Source of the DNA: Methanobacteriota archaeon
Lineage (GTDB): Archaea > Thermoplasmatota > Thermoplasmata > RBG-16-68-12
Assembly (NCBI GenBank): GCA_005878995.1
Contig: VBME01000159.1
Coordinates: 1-21,075, forward strand
Length of the DNA stretch: 21,075 nucleotides
Reading direction: 5' to 3'
Under the pieces are notes generated by a model. The model was not told the origin of the DNA. It made no database searches and saw only the letters and a list, made by a program, of their open reading frames with translations. Positions 14,402-21,075 of this stretch are shown piece after piece. Both the position numbers and the translations under genes were made by a program. The stretch's first letter is position 1. The number at the start of each line of letters is the position of its first letter.

Positions 14402-16216
14402 ATGACTGAGTCAATAGACGACGCCGAGACCCTCGATGCGGGACCACAAGGGTTCGAAGGCAAGCCGGATGCTCGCTCGTCGGGAAAACACGCCAAGACT
14501 GGCGATGCCCTGTCCAAGGGAGAGAGCGGAACGGCTTCTGCGGGAGCAAGCCAAGCGAGACGCAAGAAACGGCACATGCCCGCTAAGCTCGCGCTCCTCT
14601 CAGTGACGCTCCTTACCATTGTCCTGCGGTATCCAGGCGATCACGAGCGTGGTGTCGACTCATTCAGTTTTCACGCGCTTGCGGCCGTCGTCGTCCAAAC
14701 GGGTTCGATGGGGTGGCTCGTCAACGCGTTCTCATACTTCGGTCTCTCTCCATTCTCCTACCCGCCCGCTGTGCCGGTTTCCATCGCGGCATTCGTGGAG
14801 CTGTCTGGCCTCAGTGTGGAAGCTGCGATTCTCGTCTATGCCCTACTGCTCGGGGCCGTCGCGGGCTGGACCTCTTTCTTGTTGGGACGCGCAGTCTTCC
14901 ATAAAGACAGCCCTGCCCTCATTCTGAGCTTCCTCTTCTCAATCTCCGGGGGCGTGGTGGCGTTTACGAACTGGAACCTCTCCAGCCGTGGGTCCTTGCT
15001 CGTCTTCGTACCTCTTGTGTTGGCCTTGACGATCCGTGCGGTTAGGTCCGTGCCTCCCAAGTCATGGAAGATGTGGCTCGCGGTCGCTTTGGTCAGCGTG
15101 GTCCTCGTCCTGATCCACTTCATGTGGCTGCTGTTGGTGCCTCTGCTGATTGCGACGCTCGCGCTCTATCGCATCGCGGCGGTGGAGAACACGATCCTGA
15201 TCCACACGCGGGGCGCGCCGGCGAGGTCGCGAGTAATTCTGGCGACTCACGCCATCATTGCGTTCGTTTTCGCGGCAGGGCTTCTGTGGTCCGTCGCCGG
15301 CCTCTTCACCTTTTCCCATTTTCCGACAATCCGGAGCAGCGTCCTGCCGGACAATATCATCACCCGCGTCGGTGTCGAATATGCCACGGAGATGGGCCTT
15401 GCGATCGTCATGCTCCCGATTGGAATCTGGCAGGTCCTGATGTTCGCCGAACGCACCCGGCGGTTTGCCGCCACCGCCCTCATCGTGGCGTTCCTCCCCG
15501 TTTCCATCGATCCAGTGTATGGCATCCTGCTGGCGATTCCCGTGACGCTACTCGTTGCCTCGGCGGCTCTCTCGGGCAAGTTCCCACTACGCGCTCCTAG
15601 GATTCTTCGAAGACCTTTCATGCGGGGTGCGTTCGTCGTAGTCGCCCTCTCGGCTTTCCTCGTCGTCCCGTATGCGGTGACCGTTCCAAGGGCTGCAACA
15701 ATCGGCTGCGGTCAAGGTGGAAGCTTGGACAACAGTGCCTACGACGCTGGAATGTACATGAGGTATCTCTCTCCCGACACGAATTTCAGTTTCGCGTGGG
15801 ACGACCCGCTCAACGCGGCGCGCCTCGAAGCGGTTTCCGGAATCCCGAGCGTTGAACCGATCTTGTCCATCGGCGTCCTTGCTTATCCGTGGCTGGCGCA
15901 ACGAAATCGTATTGAGTTCACCCGATCCGACGACGTGTTTCAGGGATTGATCAGCGAACAACAGATCCTCCGCGTCAGGGAGTGGATTTCGGCGGCGGGA
16001 GCCGGGTATCCGTACTACTTCGGAAAGCATAGTTTCGTGTTGTCCCTGAATACCCCAGATTCCGCGGTGGGGTCTGCCATTCTCGACGCGTACGGGACGC
16101 GGTATGCGGTTCAAATCTGTCAAACGAGTCCGAGCACATTCTTTCGTGCCGTGAGTGCTACCAGCTACGTTGTCTTCGACAATCGAGCACAGCGCGTGTA
16201 CTGGATTGCCCGCTGA
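14402..16216 (+). CDS. GT-C-like integral membrane protein, possible lipid-linked-sugar glycosyltransferase
   Basis: This 604-aa protein has three parts. Residues 1-60 are a hydrophilic, Ser/Gly/Asp/Lys-rich cytoplasmic tail ending in RRKKRH. Residues 61-440 hold about eleven to thirteen membrane helices. Residues from about 440 on form a soluble C-terminal domain predicted outside the membrane. Directly after the first helix comes RYPGDHERGVDSFSFHALA (Asp80, His81, Asp86, His91), an acidic first-outer-loop motif of the kind that carries the catalytic base in GT-C enzymes. The WWDYG motif of AglB oligosaccharyltransferases is absent, so it is not AglB. It follows a GT4 gene by 16 nt, with Shine-Dalgarno TGAGG at 14392-14396. 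A role adding a sugar from a dolichyl-phosphate donor on the outer face is inferred; polymerase or ligase roles are alternatives. Confidence 0.65.
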   Translation: MTESIDDAETLDAGPQGFEGKPDARSSGKHAKTGDALSKGESGTASAGASQARRKKRHMPAKLALLSVTLLTIVLRYPGDHERGVDSFSFHALAAVVVQTGSMGWLVNAFSYFGLSPFSYPPAVPVSIAAFVELSGLSVEAAILVYALLLGAVAGWTSFLLGRAVFHKDSPALILSFLFSISGGVVAFTNWNLSSRGSLLVFVPLVLALTIRAVRSVPPKSWKMWLAVALVSVVLVLIHFMWLLLVPLLIATLALYRIAAVENTILIHTRGAPARSRVILATHAIIAFVFAAGLLWSVAGLFTFSHFPTIRSSVLPDNIITRVGVEYATEMGLAIVMLPIGIWQVLMFAERTRRFAATALIVAFLPVSIDPVYGILLAIPVTLLVASAALSGKFPLRAPRILRRPFMRGAFVVVALSAFLVVPYAVTVPRAATIGCGQGGSLDNSAYDAGMYMRYLSPDTNFSFAWDDPLNAARLEAVSGIPSVEPILSIGVLAYPWLAQRNRIEFTRSDDVFQGLISEQQILRVREWISAAGAGYPYYFGKHSFVLSLNTPDSAVGSAILDAYGTRYAVQICQTSPSTFFRAVSATSYVVFDNRAQRVYWIAR

Positions 16217-16227
16217 GCCCGCGCTCA
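16214..16227 (+). terminator. Small hairpin at the stop codon of the GT-C-like gene
   Basis: tgagc (16214-16218) pairs with gctca (16223-16227) around a 4-nt loop and includes the TGA stop. Without a T-run it is only a possible 3'-end signal. The 156-nt gap that follows holds the promoter of the next gene and nothing else recognised. Confidence 0.25.
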
Positions 16228-16336
16228 ACGCGCGAGTCAAGGAGAGCTTGCCCACGGAGAGGAACACCAGCAGGAGCCCCCGCTATTCCGCGCCGTCGTC
16301 GCAGTCCAAATCCAATGCGATAATCTCTCACAACAT

Positions 16337-16346
16337 CACATATACC
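16337..16346 (+). promoter_or_regulatory. TATA-like box for the downstream GT4 gene
   Basis: tcacatatac lies in an unusually A/T-rich spacer, centred 31 nt before the ATG at 16373. Confidence 0.5.
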
Positions 16347-16372
16347 GAAATCGTCACACGTGGTCGCTGTCG

Positions 16373-17650
16373 ATGATAGTGGGATCCCTACACGACGTGC
16401 TCTCGAGGCAGGATGGCGATCCCAGTGGAAAAGCGCCCAGATTCTTGGTCTTCTCCTCCGCGTTTCTCTTCCGGGCGGAGCGATACGCAGAGGCCGCCCG
16501 TTCGTGGGCCTTGGCGACAATGCTTGAAAAGTCTGGCTTTCGGGTGTTCCTTTTCGGCCCCGATTGTCGCGGCTACCAAGTCCGAAGCTCCGCGCCCGCC
16601 CGCTCGCAGGCCCCGGAAGAATCGCTCAGACACCCGAGCCTTCTGAAATTCATCTGCATGGGGCCGGTGAAAACCCTCTTGGTCCTGATGCGCGCGTTGT
16701 CCCAGGGCCCTTGGGCCGAGAGTACGACGGCGTGTGTGCTGTTGTACAACGGAGGCTGGATGAGTTTCGCGGCATGGATGTACGCCAGGCTGCGGCCATC
16801 ACCGTTTCTGCACCTCGACCTGATGGGGATCGCCGATCAGGAGGCTGCTCTCGCAAGGTATCGCTTCTGGAAGGGGAAAGCTCGAATCTTTCGGTACGCC
16901 CTCCGCAGGACCGTTCGGCAGTCACATATCCTCACTACGGTTAACGCCGCCCACGCCGAAGTGATCAGCCGGCTTTACGGGAGAGATGCCGTCGTCATTC
17001 CGGATCGTCTCCCAGAGGACCGGATGAGGCGTCTGGGATCCCTTGAAACCCCTACGGAACGCCCGACCACCAACCTGTTCTTCATGGGGTCGCTTTCGTC
17101 GGGACGGCTCGACCTGTTCCTTCGGGTCTGCCGCGACCTGATTGGCGAACAGCCCCGTCTCCGGGTCGTAGTCTGTGGAAGCGGATCGGACCTCGAGCGG
17201 TACAAGGCAGAGTTCGAGTCAGAGCGCATCCGATTCCCGGGCTACATCGGCGGCGAGCGGTTGTTCGACTACCTCGCCGATGCCGACATTTGCTACAGTG
17301 ACGTCTGGAGCGAGATTGGAACTCCATACAAACTCATCGAGTACATGGCAGCAGGGCGTGCGATCGTGACCCACAAGACTCCGGCCGTGGACGATCTCAT
17401 CGCTGACGGCGTTGAAGGAGTAGTTTGTGAGCCGCGGAGGCAGGACCTGAAGGACGCTCTCCGGTCCCTTATCGATGACAAGGACCGGAGGCGACGTCTG
17501 GGTGCGCGAGCACGGGAGAAAGCAATGGCGCTTCACGCCGTCGACTGGCGCGCTCAGGTGATCGCGCTTTACCAATCCCTCCCCGGATGGAATCGCGTAG
17601 GGGACCACGGCCCGGGATACCACGACCCCGCGGCGGAGAGTGGCGCATAA
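16373..17650 (+). CDS. GT4-like glycosyltransferase
   Basis: This 425-aa probable GT-B-fold glycosyltransferase is more divergent than the other three. The N-terminal domain has FSSAFLFRAERYAEAARSWAL (28-48), followed by strand-helix units and a hydrophobic stretch near 100-110. The C-terminal domain has NLFFMGSLSSGRLDLFL (234-250), VVVCGSGSDLERY, FPGYIGGERLFDYLADADICY, and the donor-binding segment IGTPYKLIEYMAAGRAIVTH (Glu323). It has its own promoter, and its gene is convergent with the flippase gene, so it is a single-gene unit. The ATG at 16373 has a TATA-like box 31 nt upstream; a GTG two codons later is an alternative. A role in extending the same surface glycan is inferred from position. 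Confidence 0.82.
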   Translation: MIVGSLHDVLSRQDGDPSGKAPRFLVFSSAFLFRAERYAEAARSWALATMLEKSGFRVFLFGPDCRGYQVRSSAPARSQAPEESLRHPSLLKFICMGPVKTLLVLMRALSQGPWAESTTACVLLYNGGWMSFAAWMYARLRPSPFLHLDLMGIADQEAALARYRFWKGKARIFRYALRRTVRQSHILTTVNAAHAEVISRLYGRDAVVIPDRLPEDRMRRLGSLETPTERPTTNLFFMGSLSSGRLDLFLRVCRDLIGEQPRLRVVVCGSGSDLERYKAEFESERIRFPGYIGGERLFDYLADADICYSDVWSEIGTPYKLIEYMAAGRAIVTHKTPAVDDLIADGVEGVVCEPRRQDLKDALRSLIDDKDRRRRLGARAREKAMALHAVDWRAQVIALYQSLPGWNRVGDHGPGYHDPAAESGA

Positions 17651-17716
17651 TCTCGCCCTGATTCCTACAGCGCGAGCGTCCCGCGAAGGTCATCGGCCAC
17701 CCGGCCTCCCAGGACG

Positions 17717-17737
17717 GCCCGTTAGCGACTCACGGGC
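17717..17737. terminator. Hairpin between convergent GT4 and flippase genes
   Basis: gcccgt (17717-17722) and acgggc (17732-17737) are 6-bp complements around a 9-nt loop, extendable by one G-T pair. The hairpin overlaps the flippase stop codon (17730-17732) and could serve both transcripts, which converge here. Confidence 0.35.
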
Positions 17738-19232
17738 TCCGGCGCCGTCCGAGGCCCACAAGGCTGTGGCGGAACAAACCTTCGAAAACGTCCCGGTCTG
17801 CGATCCTCAGCAAGACCAAGTAGATTACGACGCCGAGAGGCGTGAGGAGCAACAGGACAACCGTCTCGGTGCGAATCGCCCAGTCCGCGAACGGGATTGC
17901 GACGGTGGACGGAGCGATTGCGAAGAGCGCGAGCTTGGAAAGGAACACGACAACGCCCATACTCTCCGCCGCCAAGATTGGCCCACGAATCGAGCGGACG
18001 AGGTCTGACGGCCGCGCGCCCACTACCCGGGCCGAGCGATGAATTGAAATCAGGAACACGACAAAAACAGGGATCGTCATTGCAATCGCGGTGCCAACGA
18101 TACCCATACCGATCGTCAGTGGGAACAAGAGGACGACCGACAGGAGGAGCACGTACAGATTCAAGCGCGCGATTTCGTTGGGAGTCCCAGCGGCCGAGAA
18201 AAGAGAGCTGCTGAAGTCCAACAAGCCCCGGCAGGCACCGTACGCGCCCAGCACGACCAGCGGAAGAATCGAGGGCTCCCACTGCGGTCCGAAGAACACG
18301 ATGACCAGCTCCGGGGCGATGACCGCGAGGCCCACTCCCGTTGGGAGAATCGCGGCGGCGGCATAGGAGAGGCTCTCGCTGTAGGCGCTCCGAAGGCGCG
18401 TTCGGTCGGCTTCGATTTTGGCTAGGGACGGGAACAGAGCTGCGCCTGCGGGCGTCGAAAACAACGCGACCGGGAGATAGCCAATTCCGTAGGCAACTGC
18501 ATAGAACCCGAGCGCGATGCTGCCGAGGAAATAGCCGATTGCGAAGTTGTCAATGTTTGTGATCAAGAACCCAAGCAGGGCGGCGAATACAAGATAACGG
18601 CCGAACCCGACCAAGGACTGTACGGTGCCGCGGTCGAGCGACAAATGGAACCGATACGGCTGAACAACAATGTAAGCCAAGGTCGCGAGAACCTGGGCAG
18701 CCACGAAGCTCAGCACCAAAGACCAGACTCTGAAGCCAGCGAAGGCGAGTCCGATCGAAAGCGCCGAGTTCGCGATCTGGGCGACAAGGTTCGGTACCGA
18801 GATGGCCCGGAACTTCAGGTCTGCGACAAGCCGGGTCGAGGGAACAAAGGACCAGGGGGTAACGAGATAAATGAGTGCCAACACCTGGGTCGTGGAGGAC
18901 ACGCCGGGCGTGTTGAATAGCTGAGCCCAGGGATTCGCGAGAACGAAGGTCACGGCGAAGAGGACAAGCGCGATCAGAAGGCGGAGGGACATGCCGACAT
19001 CGTAGTCGCGCTCTGTCGCGCTCGGACCTTTCTGGACAATCGCATAGTCGAGGCCGAAGTTCCCGAAGGTGGACACGAATCCGAGGAGACCGACTGCGAG
19101 AGCGAACGTCCCAAAGTCTTCCGGAAACAATAGGCGCACGAGAACAATCTTGGTTACCACAGCAAGGCCGCGATTCAGCCATTGAAGGGCAACAAGAATC
19201 ACGACGTTCTCCGCGGTCCGGACGCGGAACAC
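17730..19232 (-). CDS. Wzx-like polysaccharide/oligosaccharide flippase (MOP superfamily)
   Basis: This 500-aa protein is built almost wholly of membrane helices (about twelve to fourteen), the standard size for MOP-superfamily flippases such as Wzx and PF01943/PF13440 members. The family start is clear: basic N-terminus, then TM1 with LQWLNRGLAVVTKIVLVRLLFPEDFGTFALA and FGNFGLDYAIVQKG. Later segments include GFGRYLVFAALLGFLITNIDNFAIGYFLG and FSTPAGAALFPSLAKIEADRTRLR, both typical. It would move the finished lipid-linked glycan from the cytoplasmic to the outer leaflet. The start is a GTG at 19232; no other start exists before the upstream stop at 19256, and a TATA-like box 26 nt upstream suggests a leaderless mRNA. 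It is alone on its transcript. Confidence 0.92.
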   Translation of the reverse strand: MFRVRTAENVVILVALQWLNRGLAVVTKIVLVRLLFPEDFGTFALAVGLLGFVSTFGNFGLDYAIVQKGPSATERDYDVGMSLRLLIALVLFAVTFVLANPWAQLFNTPGVSSTTQVLALIYLVTPWSFVPSTRLVADLKFRAISVPNLVAQIANSALSIGLAFAGFRVWSLVLSFVAAQVLATLAYIVVQPYRFHLSLDRGTVQSLVGFGRYLVFAALLGFLITNIDNFAIGYFLGSIALGFYAVAYGIGYLPVALFSTPAGAALFPSLAKIEADRTRLRSAYSESLSYAAAAILPTGVGLAVIAPELVIVFFGPQWEPSILPLVVLGAYGACRGLLDFSSSLFSAAGTPNEIARLNLYVLLLSVVLLFPLTIGMGIVGTAIAMTIPVFVVFLISIHRSARVVGARPSDLVRSIRGPILAAESMGVVVFLSKLALFAIAPSTVAIPFADWAIRTETVVLLLLTPLGVVIYLVLLRIADRDVFEGLFRHSLVGLGRRRSP

Positions 19233-19253
19233 TGAATTCGATATGACTGCCTC

Positions 19254-19263
19254 CTATAAAAAT
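19254..19263 (-). promoter_or_regulatory. TATA-like box for the flippase gene
   Basis: The minus strand reads ATTTTTATAG, the strongest A/T run in the 231-nt spacer, centred 26-27 nt before the GTG at 19232. The spacing fits initiation at the start codon itself. Confidence 0.55.
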
Positions 19264-19342
19264 CTCCAGAAGTCCGATTCCCCGCCCCGGTTAGGCGGCT
19301 CGAACGGCAACAGTCTGCAAGCCGGCCGACCCGGATGCTCGA

Positions 19343-19364
19343 GACCTGAATCTTGCCTCAGGTC
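19343..19364 (-). terminator. Hairpin downstream of the archaeosortase gene
   Basis: gacctga (19343-19349) and tcaggtc (19358-19364) are perfect 7-bp complements around an 8-nt loop, about 100 nt after the archaeosortase stop. A second small stem, gcccg/cgggc, lies at 19400-19411. Nothing else was recognised in the 231-nt spacer 19233-19463 except the flippase promoter. Confidence 0.35.
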
Positions 19365-19463
19365 GGGTAGTCGATGGGAGAAGAACCGGGTGAATCAGCG
19401 CCCGTTCGGGCCAAAGGGCGTGGCTAATCCTTCTGGGATCGATGAGTTCGTGGAGATTCGAGC

Positions 19464-20663
19464 CTACGTTCCGCGCACAACGAGAGCACCATCCACGCGG
19501 AAGCTCCGGCCGCATGCGGGACACCGTTGTGCCGTCGCGAGGCAATTGCGGTGATAGTACGATCCGCATGCGCAACGAGTTGCCGGGATGACTGGTGTTA
19601 GCGCTTCGGAACAGATTCCGCAGCGAAGTTCCGCGTGTGTTAACCGGCCTTCGGATGGAGCGGCGGTGCTGGCGCTCCTCTCAAGAGGCATCAACTTGAA
19701 TGCGACCGACCAAAACAGCGCGATCCAGCCGAGAAAGATCAACCAGCCTGCGTAGGAATGAGCGATGAGCATGTTCTGCAGGTCCGTCGCAGCGGTGTCC
19801 GTGTAATAACCGATGAGGACGATGACTACCATTCGGAGAACATTCGCCGCATAGGAAGCCAGGAGTCCGAGCCCGAGGAGGACCCACATCCTTTTGGACG
19901 GTCGCTCATACTCTGTGAGGACAAAGGCCGCGAAGGCCGACGCGAAGATGCCAAAGGAATAGATCCCCGAACACGAGGTCGTGATGACGATCGTCACCTG
20001 CACCGCCAAGTTCCGGGGCGTGAACGTCAGCCCCGGGGCCGTTGCCCCTGGGACTGCGTGGACGGAGTTCGGCACACCGAGGACGGAGAGGACGGCCCCG
20101 GTCTCGGGAGCGAGCGCGGCCCAGGAGTAGAGGTCAACGGAACGTTCGAAGTCCGCGTAGTAGGCGCGGGCGACGAGGAGGGGAGCGACGAGGATCGCAT
20201 TCAACGCGATGAAGAACATCAGGACGAAATCCCGTTCCCGTGCGTATCGAGGTGGGACGAACCCGTAGGCCATCAACACAAACGCCGCGAGCAGGACGAT
20301 GATGTCCTCGGTCAGCAAGGCTGGGGTCGCAGACAGCAGTAGGTTGAACGAAAGATCCGCAATCACGATCGCCACGCCGATCGCCGGGAAGAGCCTCACG
20401 AGACGGCCGTCCCAGGTTAGCCAATGGAGCAGCCGATTGGCGAGGTTTGGCGCGCTCTGGACGGGAACCTGGCCGGTGGGCCACACGGCCCATGCGAAAA
20501 CCGCGCCACCCAGGATGAGGAATGGAATTCCGAGCCACTCGAGGATGCTGCCTTTCGGCCGGTCGATGAGGAGTCCGACTCCGGCGAAAGTCGTGATGAG
20601 CGCGATGAAGGTTGTTGCTCGGCGAGACTTCGACAGGGACGCAATCCGGTCACGGAGGTTCAT
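19464..20663 (-). CDS. Exosortase/archaeosortase-family transpeptidase fused to a C-terminal C4HC3 RING-like zinc finger
   Basis: This 399-aa protein has about eight membrane helices up to residue 325, then a soluble tail. The archaeosortase catalytic triad is visible: Cys231 in TTSCSGIYSF, Arg277 in YAANVLRMVV and His302 in AHSYAGW, each at a helix end as in ArtA. Such enzymes cut C-terminal sorting signals (PGF-CTERM type) of surface proteins and probably attach them to lipid. The tail adds eight ordered zinc ligands, Cys348, Cys351, Cys364, Cys366, His371, Cys374, Cys381 and Cys384, spaced C-x2-C-x12-C-x-C-x4-H-x2-C-x6-C-x2-C, a prokaryotic RING-like pattern not normally part of this family. 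ATG at 20663 is chosen over upstream codons because longer readings run into prs and its promoter. A TATA-like box lies 34 nt upstream. No substrate protein is encoded in the window. Confidence 0.88.
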   Translation of the reverse strand: MNLRDRIASLSKSRRATTFIALITTFAGVGLLIDRPKGSILEWLGIPFLILGGAVFAWAVWPTGQVPVQSAPNLANRLLHWLTWDGRLVRLFPAIGVAIVIADLSFNLLLSATPALLTEDIIVLLAAFVLMAYGFVPPRYARERDFVLMFFIALNAILVAPLLVARAYYADFERSVDLYSWAALAPETGAVLSVLGVPNSVHAVPGATAPGLTFTPRNLAVQVTIVITTSCSGIYSFGIFASAFAAFVLTEYERPSKRMWVLLGLGLLASYAANVLRMVVIVLIGYYTDTAATDLQNMLIAHSYAGWLIFLGWIALFWSVAFKLMPLERSASTAAPSEGRLTHAELRCGICSEALTPVIPATRCACGSYYHRNCLATAQRCPACGRSFRVDGALVVRGT

Positions 20664-20691
20664 TAGGGTCTTGTTCTTCCACCCCGTCGAA

Positions 20692-20703
20692 CTGTATAAG
20701 AAA
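20692..20703 (-). promoter_or_regulatory. TATA-like box for the archaeosortase gene
   Basis: The minus strand reads TTTCTTATACAG, centred about 34 nt before the ATG at 20663. It lies back to back with the prs box in the 121-nt divergent spacer. Confidence 0.5.
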
Positions 20704-20740
20704 GCTCGCCGCCGGTTATCGGGCTCGCGAGGCGTCGGAC

Positions 20741-20750
20741 GATTCATATA
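20741..20750 (+). promoter_or_regulatory. TATA-like box for prs
   Basis: gattcatata is centred about 38 nt before the ATG at 20785. An in-frame ATG at 20767 would fall before the expected transcription start, so the box favours 20785. Confidence 0.5.
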
Positions 20751-20784
20751 GGCCGGCCCCCCTTCGATGCATTTGGTCGGCTTC

Positions 20785-21075
20785 ATGAAAGTCGTCGGCG
20801 GCTCCGCCTCGGTCCCGCTCGCACGCGGGATCGCGAAAGAGGTCCGCGCCGGCTTTGTCGATGTGGCCTTCGAGAAGCACCCCGGTGGATTCCCTGACGG
20901 CGAACGGTACGTCCGCCTGCTCGGCCCCGTCGCGGGCGAGCATGTCGTACTCGTCCAGACGACGCACCCGGATCCGATGATCGTCGAGTTCCTCCTCCTC
21001 GCGGACGCGATTCGGGATGCGGGCGCCCGCCGGATCACGGCCGTCGTCCCGTACTTCGGCTACGGCCGACAGGAC
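20785..21075 (+). CDS. prs: Ribose-phosphate pyrophosphokinase (PRPP synthase), N-terminal 97 residues, runs off right edge
   Basis: This is the first third of the enzyme that makes 5-phosphoribosyl-1-pyrophosphate from ribose 5-phosphate and ATP, the entry to nucleotide, histidine and tryptophan synthesis. Visible family features are the N-terminal strand MKVVGGSASVPLARGIAKEV (1-20), the conserved FPDGERYVR (about 36-44), the strand HVVLVQTTHP, the helix MIVEFLLLADAIRDAGA, and ITAVVPYFGYGRQD just before the cut, the ATP-binding PYxxYxRQD motif. The compact N-terminus resembles archaeal Prs. The start at 20785 matches the family and the promoter spacing; an in-frame ATG at 20767 would add six residues. 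It is divergent from the archaeosortase gene, and no functional tie is evident. Confidence 0.93.
   Translation, partial: MKVVGGSASVPLARGIAKEVRAGFVDVAFEKHPGGFPDGERYVRLLGPVAGEHVVLVQTTHPDPMIVEFLLLADAIRDAGARRITAVVPYFGYGRQD

Noticed and set aside
14402..16216. AglB oligosaccharyltransferase
   Set aside because: Multispanning with an outer C-terminal domain, but the WWDYG motif and the DK/MI-type motifs are absent.
19233..19463. A tRNA or structured RNA in the spacer between flippase and archaeosortase
   Set aside because: Some T-loop-like fragments occur, but no cloverleaf with a 7-bp acceptor stem and anticodon arm can be folded by eye on either strand.
19464..21038. Longer archaeosortase reading starting at 21038
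   Set aside because: The extension runs antisense through prs and both divergent TATA-like boxes, and is Arg/Ser/Thr/Pro-rich. The family start at 20663 has a well-placed TATA-like box.
1..21075. CRISPR arrays, insertion sequences, integrases, attachment sites or PGF-CTERM sorting substrates
   Set aside because: No regularly spaced repeats, transposase or recombinase motifs were seen, and no encoded protein ends with a sorting motif, hydrophobic helix and basic tail.

Overview
The window looks like part of a high-GC archaeal chromosome, most plausibly from a Thermoplasmatota-type (euryarchaeal) lineage. The reasons are an archaeal-style ribose-phosphate pyrophosphokinase at the right edge, an exosortase/archaeosortase-family protein, an Alg7/DPAGT1-like sugar-phosphate transferase (the eukaryote/archaeon type of lipid-linked glycan initiator), and TATA-like boxes about 26-35 nt upstream of many start codons, which implies short-leadered or leaderless mRNAs. 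No tRNA, rRNA, CRISPR array, insertion sequence or phage gene was seen.

Positions 1-4830, all minus strand, hold two ABC exporter modules and a TPR protein. The first module is an FtsX/MacB-type permease (cut by the left edge; not closed as an ORF, but readable from 909 to 1) with a LolD/MacB-like ATPase. The second is an ABC-2-like 513-aa permease (TTG start) with a CcmA/NatA-like ATPase. A small TPR protein lies upstream and its end forms a two-part inverted repeat.

Positions 4896-19232 form a surface-glycan locus. A DegT-type sugar aminotransferase and a WbpD-like hexapeptide N-acetyltransferase make an acetamido-sugar nucleotide. Divergently, an Alg7/AglH-like phosphoglycosyltransferase and a GT4 glycosyltransferase form one operon. 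Then come a minus-strand operon with 4-bp overlaps (AsnB-type amidotransferase, GT4, SAM methyltransferase), a plus-strand pair (GT4 and a GT-C-like integral membrane protein), another GT4, and a Wzx-type flippase. Together these would start a lipid-linked glycan, extend it, modify it by acetylation, amidation and methylation, and flip it across the membrane. The last sugar step may be on the outside, by the GT-C-like protein. Base composition in this block is visibly less GC-rich than in the left flank.

Positions 19464-21075 hold an archaeosortase whose C-terminus carries a C4HC3 RING-like zinc finger, and, divergent from it, the start of prs. The archaeosortase/zinc-finger fusion is the most unusual element. 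Its placement beside an AsnB-type amidotransferase, GT4 enzymes and a flippase resembles the bacterial exosortase (XrtA/PEP-CTERM) exopolysaccharide loci and suggests an archaeal counterpart that joins C-terminal protein sorting to surface glycan assembly.
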